A stretch of DNA of 64,000 bases, from the NCBI GenBank assembly GCA_028706475.1, contig JAQWBI010000004.1, positions 1 to 64,000 of the forward strand, given 5' to 3'. The position numbers and the translations under genes are program-made. This document shows positions 47,768 to 55,909 of this stretch, one piece after another. The DNA comes from Candidatus Cloacimonadota bacterium (GTDB lineage: Bacteria; Cloacimonadota; Cloacimonadia; Cloacimonadales; Cloacimonadaceae). The notes beneath the pieces are model-generated. The model ran no database searches. It saw only the letters and a program-made list of their open reading frames with translations, and was not told the DNA's origin. The first letter of the stretch is position 1; the number at the start of each line of letters is the position of its first letter.

Positions 47768-50204
47768 CTTGAGATCCTTTTAACCAGATGGAAACAGTAG
47801 TCCCCAGACCCTCCTCGCTTTGGATGTCGATCAGACCGCCCATGGAATCGACGATTTTGCGGGTTTCGGGAATGCCGATGCCGGTTCCGGATTGATTTGT
47901 AGTGAAAAACGGTTTCCAGATATCTTCCATGTATTTTTGGGGAATGCCTTTACCGGAGTCTTCAATCTCCACTAACACGCTGAGGTTGCCGCCGGGGCTT
48001 TGGTGCAGAGGAAATTCACGGATGCTGATGTGTAGGGTGCCGCCTTCTGGCATGGCTTCCGTGGCGTTGTTTATGATATTCACAATGGCTTCTTCAAAGC
48101 GGATAGGCTCGATTTTAGCATGGATGGATTTTAGATTGTAATTACGAATGATCTTGATGTTATCCCGGATCTTGGTGTTGCTAAGAGCATGCTCCACCGA
48201 AGGGATGAGATCCTGAACTTTCAGATCGTAATTGTGCATTTCGGTGAAGCGCTGGAATGCGTGTGTGAACACGCGTACCTTTTCGATTTCGCTTTTGATG
48301 ATATCCAGATACTCGGCATCTTCCTGGCTGCAGTCTTTTTCCAGGGGGTCCAGAGCCAGAATCACGTTTGTGATGTGCCGGCGAACATGATGCGAGAGCC
48401 TGCGTGCAGTCTCTGCCCATTGCAGAGTATCGGATTCAATATCCGCCAGTTTTCGGTACATAAAGATGAAGTATCTACCAGAATAGCTATGAGATCTTTG
48501 CAGGCTTACTTTTAGCGGTTTCCCATTTAGAATGATCTCCAGATGCTCCTGACTGGACATACTGCGGCGCATCTTTGCCAGGGCTTCATCCAAATCTGGA
48601 GAGATGGTGCGCAAATGCTTACAATAACTTCGTGATTCATTTTGGGGAGCCATGGAAATAGCAACTTTATTCGCAAAGAGGATACAGCCCTTTTTGTTTA
48701 CCAGAAACACGCCTTCATCCAGTAGATTGTAAGTGGAGATGGCGTCCTGCTTGCGTTTACTGATGTAGATTCCCATGTAGATAACGATTGCCAGAAGGAT
48801 CAACATCAACCATAGGGCATGGGCTTTCAACAAGCGATATACCAGGAGAAAAAATGAGATATGCTGCAGATAGTAGAAGTGGATAGATTTGTCCATTATC
48901 ACTGCAATTGAGGTTTGCATGCCCTCTGCACGGTTGATCACTCTTATACCCATCAGGTTCTGATCCTCCAAAGACAAGGGTGTGCGGGCTATTTCCAGCA
49001 GATCATGATTAAAAACCTGCAGTTCATCCTCGTTATTCAGGGCAATTATTTCTTTTTTACCGTTGTGATCGATATCTGTGATTGTACAGATACGCTTCAC
49101 GTTCCGGACGGTGCGGCTATGGCATTCGTTCAAATCCTCGTCAAAACATATAATGCCTCTCAATGCATCAGATAATATCAAGCGATACTCTGAGGAGCTG
49201 TCCATGCGTTGCAAAAAATCATTATGATCAAACATCATCAAGCTTTTGGGTAAAGATAGTTCCTTTTTGCGGATAAGGCGCCCATCGTCGTAGCTAAACC
49301 GAATTATACAATCGGCATCAGTATTGTTGCCCCGCGTGGATGCTACAGCAAAGATGTCCAGCTTGCCGTCCTGATCCACATCCGCAACGTTCACAGTTAG
49401 TGCGCCTAAACCATCAAAGATCCTGTGCAAATGGGTCAGCTCACCTTTAGTGTTCAGTATCACTAAGTTCCCGCTGAAGTCGTTCAGACCGTCAATACTC
49501 ATAGTATTGTTGTTGAAAGAGATGTTTGAGAGCAGGAACTCTTTGCTTCCATCCAGATCAAAGTCATCATAGAAGAATCCGGAAAAAACCGCCGGGCTGC
49601 GATAGAACCATTTTTGTGCCCCACTTTCCCAATCATAGGCGATCAGTCCCCTGGGATTTGAACTGTAACCATCATAAGCTGTACAAACGATCTCCAGCCT
49701 GTCATCTCCATCGATATCATCAATTATCTGCGGGACGAAGAAAGCGGTCCAGGTGTAGGAATCCAAGTCCATCAGCTCATCTTCACGGTAATATGGCACA
49801 AAGCCTTTGTTTTCACGTAATAGAGGTACTTGCCAAGTGTATTTAGCAGCTCGTAAGGATAAAGTACTACCATTGTTCATACTGTAAAACAGCCAAGTGC
49901 TTTTGTCTTTCGGATTCTCAAGAACTTTCAGGGCACCTGGGCGATAATTTGCAGTGTTGATTTGTGAAATGGTTTTACCTTCTTGATTGTTGATCTCGAT
50001 CCTGCCCAAGTTATTTTCATAGAATGCAGATATCTGAAGCTCTCTGCCATCACCTTTGAGATCGGCAACGATTGTGTTGATTGCAGGATTTTCATAGCGA
50101 TTTGTCCTTTGAAGCTTCAGTTCGTGAGTAAGAAAGCTTTGTGTGAACCAACAGGATCCCAATAGAAACGAAAGTAAAAAAACAATTATCGTTCTTAGTT
50201 TCAT
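47760..50204 (-). CDS. Histidine kinase with extracytoplasmic FG-GAP/VCBS-like propeller
   Basis: An 814-residue sensor. N-terminal export signal (MKLRTIIVFLLSFLLGSC, with a possible lipobox). Residues ~30-445 hold at least five calcium-type loops: DLKGDG (48), DIDGDD (163), DFDLDGS (214), DVDQDG (275) and DIDHNG (377), as in FG-GAP/VCBS beta-propellers. A membrane helix at ~462-481 leads to a PAS-like part (~487-590) and a kinase core: RRLSHHVRRHITNV with His605 as acceptor, NIINNATEAMPEGG, EDSGKGIP, GTGIGIPETRKIV. The residue after the acceptor, usually Glu/Asp, is His. ATG at 50204 has GAGGA upstream; a GTG two codons earlier is an alternative. Cognate to the NtrC-type regulator next to it. 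Confidence 0.88.
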   Translation of the reverse strand: MKLRTIIVFLLSFLLGSCWFTQSFLTHELKLQRTNRYENPAINTIVADLKGDGRELQISAFYENNLGRIEINNQEGKTISQINTANYRPGALKVLENPKDKSTWLFYSMNNGSTLSLRAAKYTWQVPLLRENKGFVPYYREDELMDLDSYTWTAFFVPQIIDDIDGDDRLEIVCTAYDGYSSNPRGLIAYDWESGAQKWFYRSPAVFSGFFYDDFDLDGSKEFLLSNISFNNNTMSIDGLNDFSGNLVILNTKGELTHLHRIFDGLGALTVNVADVDQDGKLDIFAVASTRGNNTDADCIIRFSYDDGRLIRKKELSLPKSLMMFDHNDFLQRMDSSSEYRLILSDALRGIICFDEDLNECHSRTVRNVKRICTITDIDHNGKKEIIALNNEDELQVFNHDLLEIARTPLSLEDQNLMGIRVINRAEGMQTSIAVIMDKSIHFYYLQHISFFLLVYRLLKAHALWLMLILLAIVIYMGIYISKRKQDAISTYNLLDEGVFLVNKKGCILFANKVAISMAPQNESRSYCKHLRTISPDLDEALAKMRRSMSSQEHLEIILNGKPLKVSLQRSHSYSGRYFIFMYRKLADIESDTLQWAETARRLSHHVRRHITNVILALDPLEKDCSQEDAEYLDIIKSEIEKVRVFTHAFQRFTEMHNYDLKVQDLIPSVEHALSNTKIRDNIKIIRNYNLKSIHAKIEPIRFEEAIVNIINNATEAMPEGGTLHISIREFPLHQSPGGNLSVLVEIEDSGKGIPQKYMEDIWKPFFTTNQSGTGIGIPETRKIVDSMGGLIDIQSEEGLGTTVSIWLKGSQDE

Positions 50205-50224
50205 ACGCACTACATCCTCATGTT

Positions 50225-52075
50225 TTACGGTTGTAACTCGGTGGCTGTTTGGATCATGAATTTCAGCTCTGAGTCTGAGGCATAATTCTGCACATAGTCC
50301 CATAAACTGTGCCAGGACAGTCCATCGACATCTACCTCATCTCTGAGTAATTTAGCAAAGAGCGCAGTAAACACATAATCCCGCATGTCTTGTTGCGCTT
50401 CAGCTGAGGCGGTTAGGCTGGGATCATACTCCTCGTAGCGAGGTTTTGCAGAATGAGGACTATGATAGTAAAGCATCAACTTGCCCGCACTATCGCTTTG
50501 GATATCGGCAGTATCAGGCAACTCTATCTCAAACAAAGCGGAAATGCTCTGCCCCGAAGTCAACATATTTGGAGTGAACGAAGCACTGGATGTAGCGCTA
50601 CTCTCATCCATACCACTCACTGCGATCTGACGATAGCGGGTAATGCTGGAACCGGAAAAATCAAACTTTAACTGCAGATATTGTGCTGTAAGAGGTACAT
50701 ATTTCAATAGGCCCGCTTGGAGTTGATGCTGGAATTCCTTCAGACTATCCACATAGATGTATCTTGCTGAACTTTCACCAGATACCTTGTACAGATTGTT
50801 ATCCTGATACAGATCCAAGCCCAAACCTAAAATCGTGCATAAAATCCCTTGTTTGTGTGCCAGAGCCAGAGTGCTAGCCATATCTTGCAGGATCTGTTCA
50901 GAGTAAAAGCCATCACTGAAGAGCCACATTTCGCCATACATGGGTACACTTAGTGTATTGGGGAAGATTCCATGCTCTAACTGTGCAGTTCCATTATGCT
51001 CCAGTTTTATGGCCTGCTGTAGTGCTAATTGTAACGCATCAATCACATTTCCGCTTCCAGAAGCCGATATCTTATCCAAAGCTAGGTAAGCAGATGCTTT
51101 ATCCTTGCCATCCACCGAGATTACAAGCGGATCTTGTCGCGCGCAGATAATTGTGAGCCGGGTGTCCTGATTCATCTGCTCAATAAAACAACGTAAGCTC
51201 TCTTTGGCCAGATACAGCTTGTCTTCAGTTCCCATTCTGCCGGAACAATCCAGCACCACATACAGGTTTCGGGGATTTGCTTTCTCTGTATTTAGTACGG
51301 GAGACTTCATTCCCACATACAAAAAGCTCCGGTCAGGATCATAGGGATGCCGCATAATCTGGGTTGCCACTGTGAAAGCATCTGCTGACGAACCAGAAAT
51401 ATCTGGTTGCATATAAGCCAGCATCTCATCAACTCTCGGAGCATTCGGATTGGGCAGCCTGCCGGCAGAAAGAAGACGGCGGAGATAACTGAAATATGCT
51501 GTGTTCACATTTACAGATACATCGGTCAAAGGTTTGGCAGACACATCATAAAAAGGCATGGAACTAACGGGCAGAAATGCTTCAGGTAATACCGGAGGCA
51601 TGTATGGTGCGGCATAAGCGCCACTAACCGGCACCGGCTGAGGCATCAGCATATCCAGGGACGAATGCTCAACCGGTATTATGGGGATAGTAAGCATGAA
51701 AGCGATTGAGGGGGAAGACTCCATCCGCACGTTACAGAAGCTGTTTCGGGCAGGATGCACTCTCACATCTTGCCGGATACTCTCGGCACCGGGAAGCTGA
51801 AACTCCAGGCTGTAGATACCGGGAACAAGGGACTTGATGCTATATTCCCCCAGCGGGCCAGTATGCAAGCTGCGCACCTGAGCCTGTTGAAGATACACAT
51901 CGATTCGCACATCTTCCAGCCCTGTTCCATCTACAGCTCTGAACACACCACCAATCTGCCCCATGGGCATCACTTCAGAGTTGTGGCTGAAAAAGCTTCC
52001 ATAAAGTCCTGAGACCATTATTAGAAAGGCCATGATACATACAGTAAACATCCCTTGTTGCTTTCTGGACATCAT
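50225..52075 (-). CDS. Exported VWA protein (YfbK-like) with carboxypeptidase-regulatory-like domain
   Basis: A 616-residue exported protein: hydrophobic N-terminal segment ~8-27; a carboxypeptidase-regulatory-like beta domain ~38-120 (GGVFRAVDGTGLEDVRIDV); a proline-rich link; the YfbK-type segment VNTAYFSYLRRLLSAGRLP (~190-210); a von Willebrand A domain from ~270; and a C-terminal DUF3520-like part ending in FMIQTATELQP. The metal site reads VLDCSGRMG (276-281): the second serine of DxSxS is Arg280, so metal binding may be impaired. It begins the three-gene unit with the propeller kinase and the NtrC-type regulator (20-base gap) and may deliver the signal; that is inference. Confidence 0.82.
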   Translation of the reverse strand: MMSRKQQGMFTVCIMAFLIMVSGLYGSFFSHNSEVMPMGQIGGVFRAVDGTGLEDVRIDVYLQQAQVRSLHTGPLGEYSIKSLVPGIYSLEFQLPGAESIRQDVRVHPARNSFCNVRMESSPSIAFMLTIPIIPVEHSSLDMLMPQPVPVSGAYAAPYMPPVLPEAFLPVSSMPFYDVSAKPLTDVSVNVNTAYFSYLRRLLSAGRLPNPNAPRVDEMLAYMQPDISGSSADAFTVATQIMRHPYDPDRSFLYVGMKSPVLNTEKANPRNLYVVLDCSGRMGTEDKLYLAKESLRCFIEQMNQDTRLTIICARQDPLVISVDGKDKASAYLALDKISASGSGNVIDALQLALQQAIKLEHNGTAQLEHGIFPNTLSVPMYGEMWLFSDGFYSEQILQDMASTLALAHKQGILCTILGLGLDLYQDNNLYKVSGESSARYIYVDSLKEFQHQLQAGLLKYVPLTAQYLQLKFDFSGSSITRYRQIAVSGMDESSATSSASFTPNMLTSGQSISALFEIELPDTADIQSDSAGKLMLYYHSPHSAKPRYEEYDPSLTASAEAQQDMRDYVFTALFAKLLRDEVDVDGLSWHSLWDYVQNYASDSELKFMIQTATELQP

Positions 52076-52228
52076 TTTCTCCCATAATTAACATAGATTC
52101 CAAGTTTTTGTGCCAAAGGATATTCAGTCAAGAAAAAAGCTTTGGATGAACTTCATTTATATGTGGATATGTCCAGGATTGATGGCTCCCAGATGATTAA
52201 CATCCATTCTTTATCATCTGTTGATAAT

Positions 52229-52251
52229 ATTCCTCATATAAAATGAGGAAT
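52229..52251. repeat. Perfect 23-base palindrome upstream of the VWA gene
   Basis: Nine-base arms ATTCCTCAT and ATGAGGAAT around five bases. It lies in the 236-base gap between the tRNA cluster and the VWA gene and could be an operator or hairpin. No T run follows. Confidence 0.5.
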
Positions 52252-52270
52252 GCAAGCCAAGCGAAAATAC

Positions 52271-52296
52271 TTGACAGAAAGCCGGACGCATAATTT
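52271..52296 (+). promoter_or_regulatory. Candidate promoter of the tRNA cluster
   Basis: TTGACA at 52271-52276, with TAATTT at 52291-52296; the 14-base spacer is short, so the -10 assignment is uncertain. Confidence 0.35.
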
Positions 52297-52311
52297 TTGG
52301 ATTAAACATAT

Positions 52312-52397
52312 GGAGGATTAGTCCTAATTGGTAAGGCAGCGGTCTTGAAAACCGCCGGGTTCTGCCCATGGGGGTTCGAATCCCTCATCCTCCGCCA
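52312..52397 (+). tRNA. tRNA-Ser (anticodon UGA)
   Basis: Acceptor GGAGGAT pairs with ATCCTCC, followed by G and encoded CCA. The anticodon stem GCGGT/ACCGC closes the loop CTTGAAA with anticodon TGA. A long variable arm and T loop TTCGAAT agree with tRNA-Ser. Confidence 0.95.
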
Positions 52398-52437
52398 GAG
52401 TATAGAAGTGTAATTGATATATAGATAATTTGTGCCA

Positions 52438-52529
52438 GGAGAGGTGACCGAGCTGGCTGAAGGTGCACGCCTGCTAAGCGTGTGTAGGTCAAAAGCCTAC
52501 CCAGGGTTCGAATCCCTGCCTCTCCGCCA
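52438..52529 (+). tRNA. tRNA-Ser (anticodon GCU)
   Basis: Acceptor GGAGAGG/CCTCTCC plus G and CCA. Anticodon stem CACGC/GCGTG, loop CTGCTAA, anticodon GCT. Long variable arm (GTAGG...CCTAC). Confidence 0.95.
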
Positions 52530-52542
52530 CATATCTTCGAGT

Positions 52543-52617
52543 TGGGCAGTCGCCAAGCGGTAAGGCAGCAGGTTTTGGTCCTGCCATACGGGGGTTCGAA
52601 TCCTCCCTGCCCAGCCA
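52543..52617 (+). tRNA. tRNA-Gln (anticodon UUG)
   Basis: Acceptor TGGGCAG/CTGCCCA with GCCA end. Anticodon stem GCAGG/CCTGC, loop TTTTGGT, anticodon TTG. Short variable loop. Confidence 0.95.
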
Positions 52618-52626
52618 CTTTATTGT

Positions 52627-52700
52627 TGGGATGTCGTCTAATGGTAGGACAGCGGACTCTGGATCCGTATGTGAGGGTTCAAATCCTTCCATCCCAGCCA
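52627..52700 (+). tRNA. tRNA-Gln (anticodon CUG)
   Basis: Acceptor TGGGATG/CATCCCA with GCCA end. Anticodon stem GCGGA/TCCGT, loop CTCTGGA, anticodon CTG. Confidence 0.95.
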
Positions 52701-52708
52701 TTTGCCTT

Positions 52709-52732
52709 AACCCGGTTTCAGCCGGGTTTTTT
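52709..52732 (+). terminator. Terminator of the tRNA cluster
   Basis: Stem AACCCGG / CCGGGTT with loop TTTCAG, then TTTT; nine bases after the last tRNA. The LPP20-like gene ends just beyond on the other strand. Confidence 0.85.
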
Positions 52733-52745
52733 CGTATGGGGGATA

Positions 52746-53729
52746 CTATTGCTGTCCGAAGGCGTGGAGTACTTCGGTGCTTAGTTTACGTGCAAGGACT
52801 TTACTGCTGCGTTTCAATGCTCCACTTTCATTTCTATCGCCCTGATTTGCCGATGCAGATACCCTGAAGAGTTCTGTATCTTTATACATCAACATCAAAG
52901 TAGCTGCCAAATTTACGAAGTGCTGTTTGTTCATCTCTCGGGATTCCCGAAGCTCTATATCAACGATCAATCGATAATTTGATTCCGGAGCAAGGCTGAA
53001 ATCATGCTCTTTTAAAGTCTGTTTCAATTCATTCTCTATCTGCAGATCGTAATCGTTTCGAACTATTATTGATAGGGGCATCTGTTGTTTTGCTCTTTGG
53101 ATTTCCTGCAGGATGTAGTCTTCCCTGATGCTGGGATATCGGTTCTGAGTCACTGAAGTGGTAAAAGCGTTATAATAAAAGTAGTTCGTTTTGTTTTCCT
53201 GGAATAAATACTGAGCTTGAATATAATTTTTGATCGTATCCGGAAGTTGATCGCGAGCTTCCATTTTGAGCATTATTAGTTGTTCGTTGTTGTCGATTAT
53301 GCTACTGTAATGGGTCAGCACCTTATCCCTTTCTATGGCCGCCAATGCATGCCACAGGTGAGCAGATTCATCGTACCAGCTTTCCTTGATCTCAGCAAAT
53401 TGAAGACTGCCCACAGTGTAGGTTCTTACATCAGAAGAAACATGCTGGCTGTACTTGTTGGTAGTTTTTTTTGCATCCCGTTGTTCCATAGCTTCTTCAG
53501 TAACCCTGAGCCCAGAAGATATTCTGGTCTCAAGGAATCCTGAGAGACTTGACAGGGCGTTTGCTTTTGCTGCTTCGGCGGTCTTTCCTGTTCCGTATGC
53601 TGTGGCATATAAATCCTGAGGATAATACTTTGAGGGAGCAGCAATCCATTCTGGTGGTTTGTTGGTTATGGCAAGTGCGGGCAAAATCAAAACCGATATA
53701 AGTACTAAATTTAGCATACATTTTTTCAT
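52746..53729 (-). CDS. LPP20-like exported protein
   Basis: A 327-residue protein with signal peptide MKKCMLNLVLISVLILPALA. The next part, PPEWIAAPSKYYPQDLYATA followed by GTGKTAEAAKANALSSLSGF, is the LPP20-type pattern: Trp near the start, then a G-x-G turn and an alanine-rich helix. The rest (to 327) is a mix of helices and a late segment SNYRLIVDIELRESREM typical of small periplasmic alpha/beta folds. It is the last gene of a four-gene cluster of exported proteins and its function is unknown. ATG at 53729 has GAGG at a long spacing; a TTG five codons earlier is open. Confidence 0.75.
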   Translation of the reverse strand: MKKCMLNLVLISVLILPALAITNKPPEWIAAPSKYYPQDLYATAYGTGKTAEAAKANALSSLSGFLETRISSGLRVTEEAMEQRDAKKTTNKYSQHVSSDVRTYTVGSLQFAEIKESWYDESAHLWHALAAIERDKVLTHYSSIIDNNEQLIMLKMEARDQLPDTIKNYIQAQYLFQENKTNYFYYNAFTTSVTQNRYPSIREDYILQEIQRAKQQMPLSIIVRNDYDLQIENELKQTLKEHDFSLAPESNYRLIVDIELRESREMNKQHFVNLAATLMLMYKDTELFRVSASANQGDRNESGALKRSSKVLARKLSTEVLHAFGQQ

Positions 53730-53750
53730 GATGTCGTGCCTCAATCATTG

Positions 53751-53775
53751 CGGGGAGAGGATTGCCCCCTCCCCG
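53751..53775. promoter_or_regulatory. Strong intercistronic hairpin
   Basis: Arms CGGGGAG and CTCCCCG with further inner G-C pairs lie between the two exported-protein genes, just ahead of the LPP20-like ribosome site. No T run follows. It could modulate mRNA stability or translation. Confidence 0.45.
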
Positions 53776-53787
53776 TATGTTTTTAGA

Positions 53788-54498
53788 TCATGGTAGTTTT
53801 ATTTCTGCTGGCACTTCGATATTGTTTACCGAGGCTATCGTTAGCAAATTTTTCAGGGTATTGCCCTGTTGAGAGAGCATTGTAGGGATTTCTGCCGCCA
53901 TAGAAGCTGCCGCAGCAAGATTTTTGGCTTCTTTTGTTTTTGCTATTCCCTTCAGGGATTTGGAATTATCGGTATATTGTTTCACCGCTACCACCAGCGC
54001 AGTTTCCCTGATCACTGCTGAACCCATGCGCATTAATCCGGCTTTCATCCAGGCTTTTTGTAGCTCACTAAGTTCAGTCTTGTTGTCTGCCATTTCCTGT
54101 AATCTGGCTTCGGCTTCAGCAGATTTTTCCGTCATTACTTGCCCTGCATTGCCCGCTGCTGCTGCATCTGTTGCTGCCTGTGCAGCCACTACGTCTTTTC
54201 TGAGATCCAGAGCTTGCAACATGATTTCATTAGCATATGCTATATCTTCTTTGGCGGATTGAAACTCTACCATGATAGGCGTAAAATCCTTGCCCATTGA
54301 TGCCACAGACGCATACAAACTCGGAAGAATAGTAAGCACATCTCCAGAAATACTATTTGCATAAGCTATCTGTGCTTCCTCTGTTTCAAACTGGGAATCA
54401 TCCAGAATCAACTGGAATTCAGCCGTGTCTTTTTTCTTTTTGGCAAATGCCCCGAAGACAATTATTACCATAACCAGACTTACAATGATTTTTTTCAT
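53788..54498 (-). CDS. Exported alanine-rich helical protein, unknown function
   Basis: A 236-residue protein with signal peptide MKKIIVSLVMVIIVFGAFA. The mature part starts with lysines (KKKKDTAEFQ) and is almost all helical and alanine rich (for example AAQAATDAAAAGNAGQVMTE; ~100-160), with short hydrophobic heptads that suggest helical bundles or coiled coils. I do not recognise a family. ATG at 54498 follows AAGGAG; in-frame sequence up to 54666 overlaps the upstream gene in another frame and is not believable. Third gene of the cluster; 19 bases after the CsgG/LpoB-like gene. Confidence 0.75.
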   Translation of the reverse strand: MKKIIVSLVMVIIVFGAFAKKKKDTAEFQLILDDSQFETEEAQIAYANSISGDVLTILPSLYASVASMGKDFTPIMVEFQSAKEDIAYANEIMLQALDLRKDVVAAQAATDAAAAGNAGQVMTEKSAEAEARLQEMADNKTELSELQKAWMKAGLMRMGSAVIRETALVVAVKQYTDNSKSLKGIAKTKEAKNLAAAASMAAEIPTMLSQQGNTLKNLLTIASVNNIEVPAEIKLP

Positions 54499-54517
54499 TG
54501 TTCTCTCCTTTTTTATA

Positions 54518-55909
54518 CTACATCCCCATTTTGACTCGTAGCTGATCCACAAGATCTTGGGATGCTTTTGTAGATGCTTCGATGAGAGCGTTTGTCTTTG
54601 CCACGGTTGGGTTTTCGCCCAATCCGCTAAACTGTACCGGACCCACACTGCAGATCTTGGTGGCAAAACGCTTTCTGAGATCCATGATGTAGCTGTTTAC
54701 TTTAGCGTAGATTTTGTATTGACCCGTTACTGGATCAATCTCTTCCTGTCCCAGATCCAAGAGACCTATTGCGAGAAAATCCAAGCCGGCATCACGAGCC
54801 AGATCGGTAGCTTCTTTCTGAGTTGAACTGGCCACTTCTCCGATGGAAGCAAAGTCAAATGCTAGCTGCTCCGGAGTGATATCCGCTTCATAAGCCGGCA
54901 CCACATCAATTCCCGCTTTATTGAAGATCTCCGTTACCTTGGAATCTATCTCCTGTGGATTGAAGACCCGATAGATAATACCCTGGCTGCTTTTTACCAC
55001 CGATCCTGAGGATTGGAATGTCGAGAGAGTAGCACTATCCGTATTGCCCTTGGAGCTGTTTCTGTAAACAGTAGTGGTCACAATATTTCCGCTGGTGTTG
55101 ATATTGGTGTCTGTTCTATTTTCAAATTGGCTGTTTACATTTGTATCCTGTACCGTGTCGGATGAACTATGCATTTTGTCCAAGGATGTAGAACTGCTCG
55201 AGGTTACAGACAAGGCTGCATTATCGTCTTGATAATGTACGCTTCCAGACACAGCAGCATCGTCATGCGTTTTCAAGGTTGCTGCCGCAGTGTCTGTTTG
55301 CTGGATAACGCGAGTATCGGAAGAGCCATGCCCTTGCGTAGTAGTAACGATGTCGGTGTTGCCGCTTATCTTGCTGTGCTGAACGCGGTCATTATCGCTG
55401 GAGGCATTATAGCTATGTGAAGAGGAGCTGGCGGCAGTTCTGTTCACAGTATCGTCAAAAGCTTCCACCGCACTTACCTCCCGTGCCACATAGATAAAGC
55501 TAAGGTACGTATCCTGCTGCAGTTGTCTGCTGGATTGAGATCGTTGATTCGCCAAAAGATCAATCTGAGCATCGTTGATGGATACTTCCAAGTTCATCTG
55601 CCACTTGCCGTTCACCAATTCCCCTTCATTCAATTGCGTTACTTCCAGAATATATATATTGAGATTATCCATTATCTCGGGGAGGAGTGAATTGATCAGT
55701 TGCAGGCGTTGGGATTCAAGAGTCGCAGCCCATTTTTTGATGGCTTGCTCTTTGCCATTTTCAAAAACCCTATTGATTTCTTCTATGGAGGGTTTCTTTT
55801 TCCGGATATCCGTTTCTCCCTTCACCTTTACTTTGGTAATGGCATACATACTGTTTATCACAAATGATAGAAGCACACAGATGAAGATGTTCTTCAGAAG
55901 TTTTGACAT
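54518..55909 (-). CDS. Exported protein with CsgG/LpoB/FlgT-like C-terminal fold and Ser/Thr-rich centre
   Basis: A 463-residue protein with signal peptide ~1-23. An N-terminal alpha/beta part (~35-150) has the EQAIKKWAATLESQRLQLI helix and NEGELVNGKWQMNLEVSI strands. Residues ~155-310 are low complexity, rich in Ser, Thr, Asp, Asn and His (AASSSSHSYNASSDNDR). The C-terminal part (~315-463) reads as a CsgG/LpoB/FlgT-type fold: DSKVTEIFNKAGIDVVP, ARDAGLDFLAIGLLDLG, GQYKIYAKVNSYIMDL, and NPTVAKTNALIEASTKA. The fold call is mine from pattern, not search. GGAG precedes the ATG, with ten-base spacing; its start overlaps the upstream gene by 16 bases. Confidence 0.72.
   Translation of the reverse strand: MSKLLKNIFICVLLSFVINSMYAITKVKVKGETDIRKKKPSIEEINRVFENGKEQAIKKWAATLESQRLQLINSLLPEIMDNLNIYILEVTQLNEGELVNGKWQMNLEVSINDAQIDLLANQRSQSSRQLQQDTYLSFIYVAREVSAVEAFDDTVNRTAASSSSHSYNASSDNDRVQHSKISGNTDIVTTTQGHGSSDTRVIQQTDTAAATLKTHDDAAVSGSVHYQDDNAALSVTSSSSTSLDKMHSSSDTVQDTNVNSQFENRTDTNINTSGNIVTTTVYRNSSKGNTDSATLSTFQSSGSVVKSSQGIIYRVFNPQEIDSKVTEIFNKAGIDVVPAYEADITPEQLAFDFASIGEVASSTQKEATDLARDAGLDFLAIGLLDLGQEEIDPVTGQYKIYAKVNSYIMDLRKRFATKICSVGPVQFSGLGENPTVAKTNALIEASTKASQDLVDQLRVKMGM

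Noticed and set aside
52100-52116. Sigma54 promoter upstream of the VWA gene (minus strand TTGGCACAAAAACTTGG)
   Set aside because: The -12 element is GG rather than GC and the distance between the two elements is 11 instead of 10 bases; not a valid -24/-12 site.
52312-52700. Integrated element at the tRNA cluster
   Set aside because: No integrase, no direct repeat of a tRNA 3' end and no foreign-looking genes flank the cluster.
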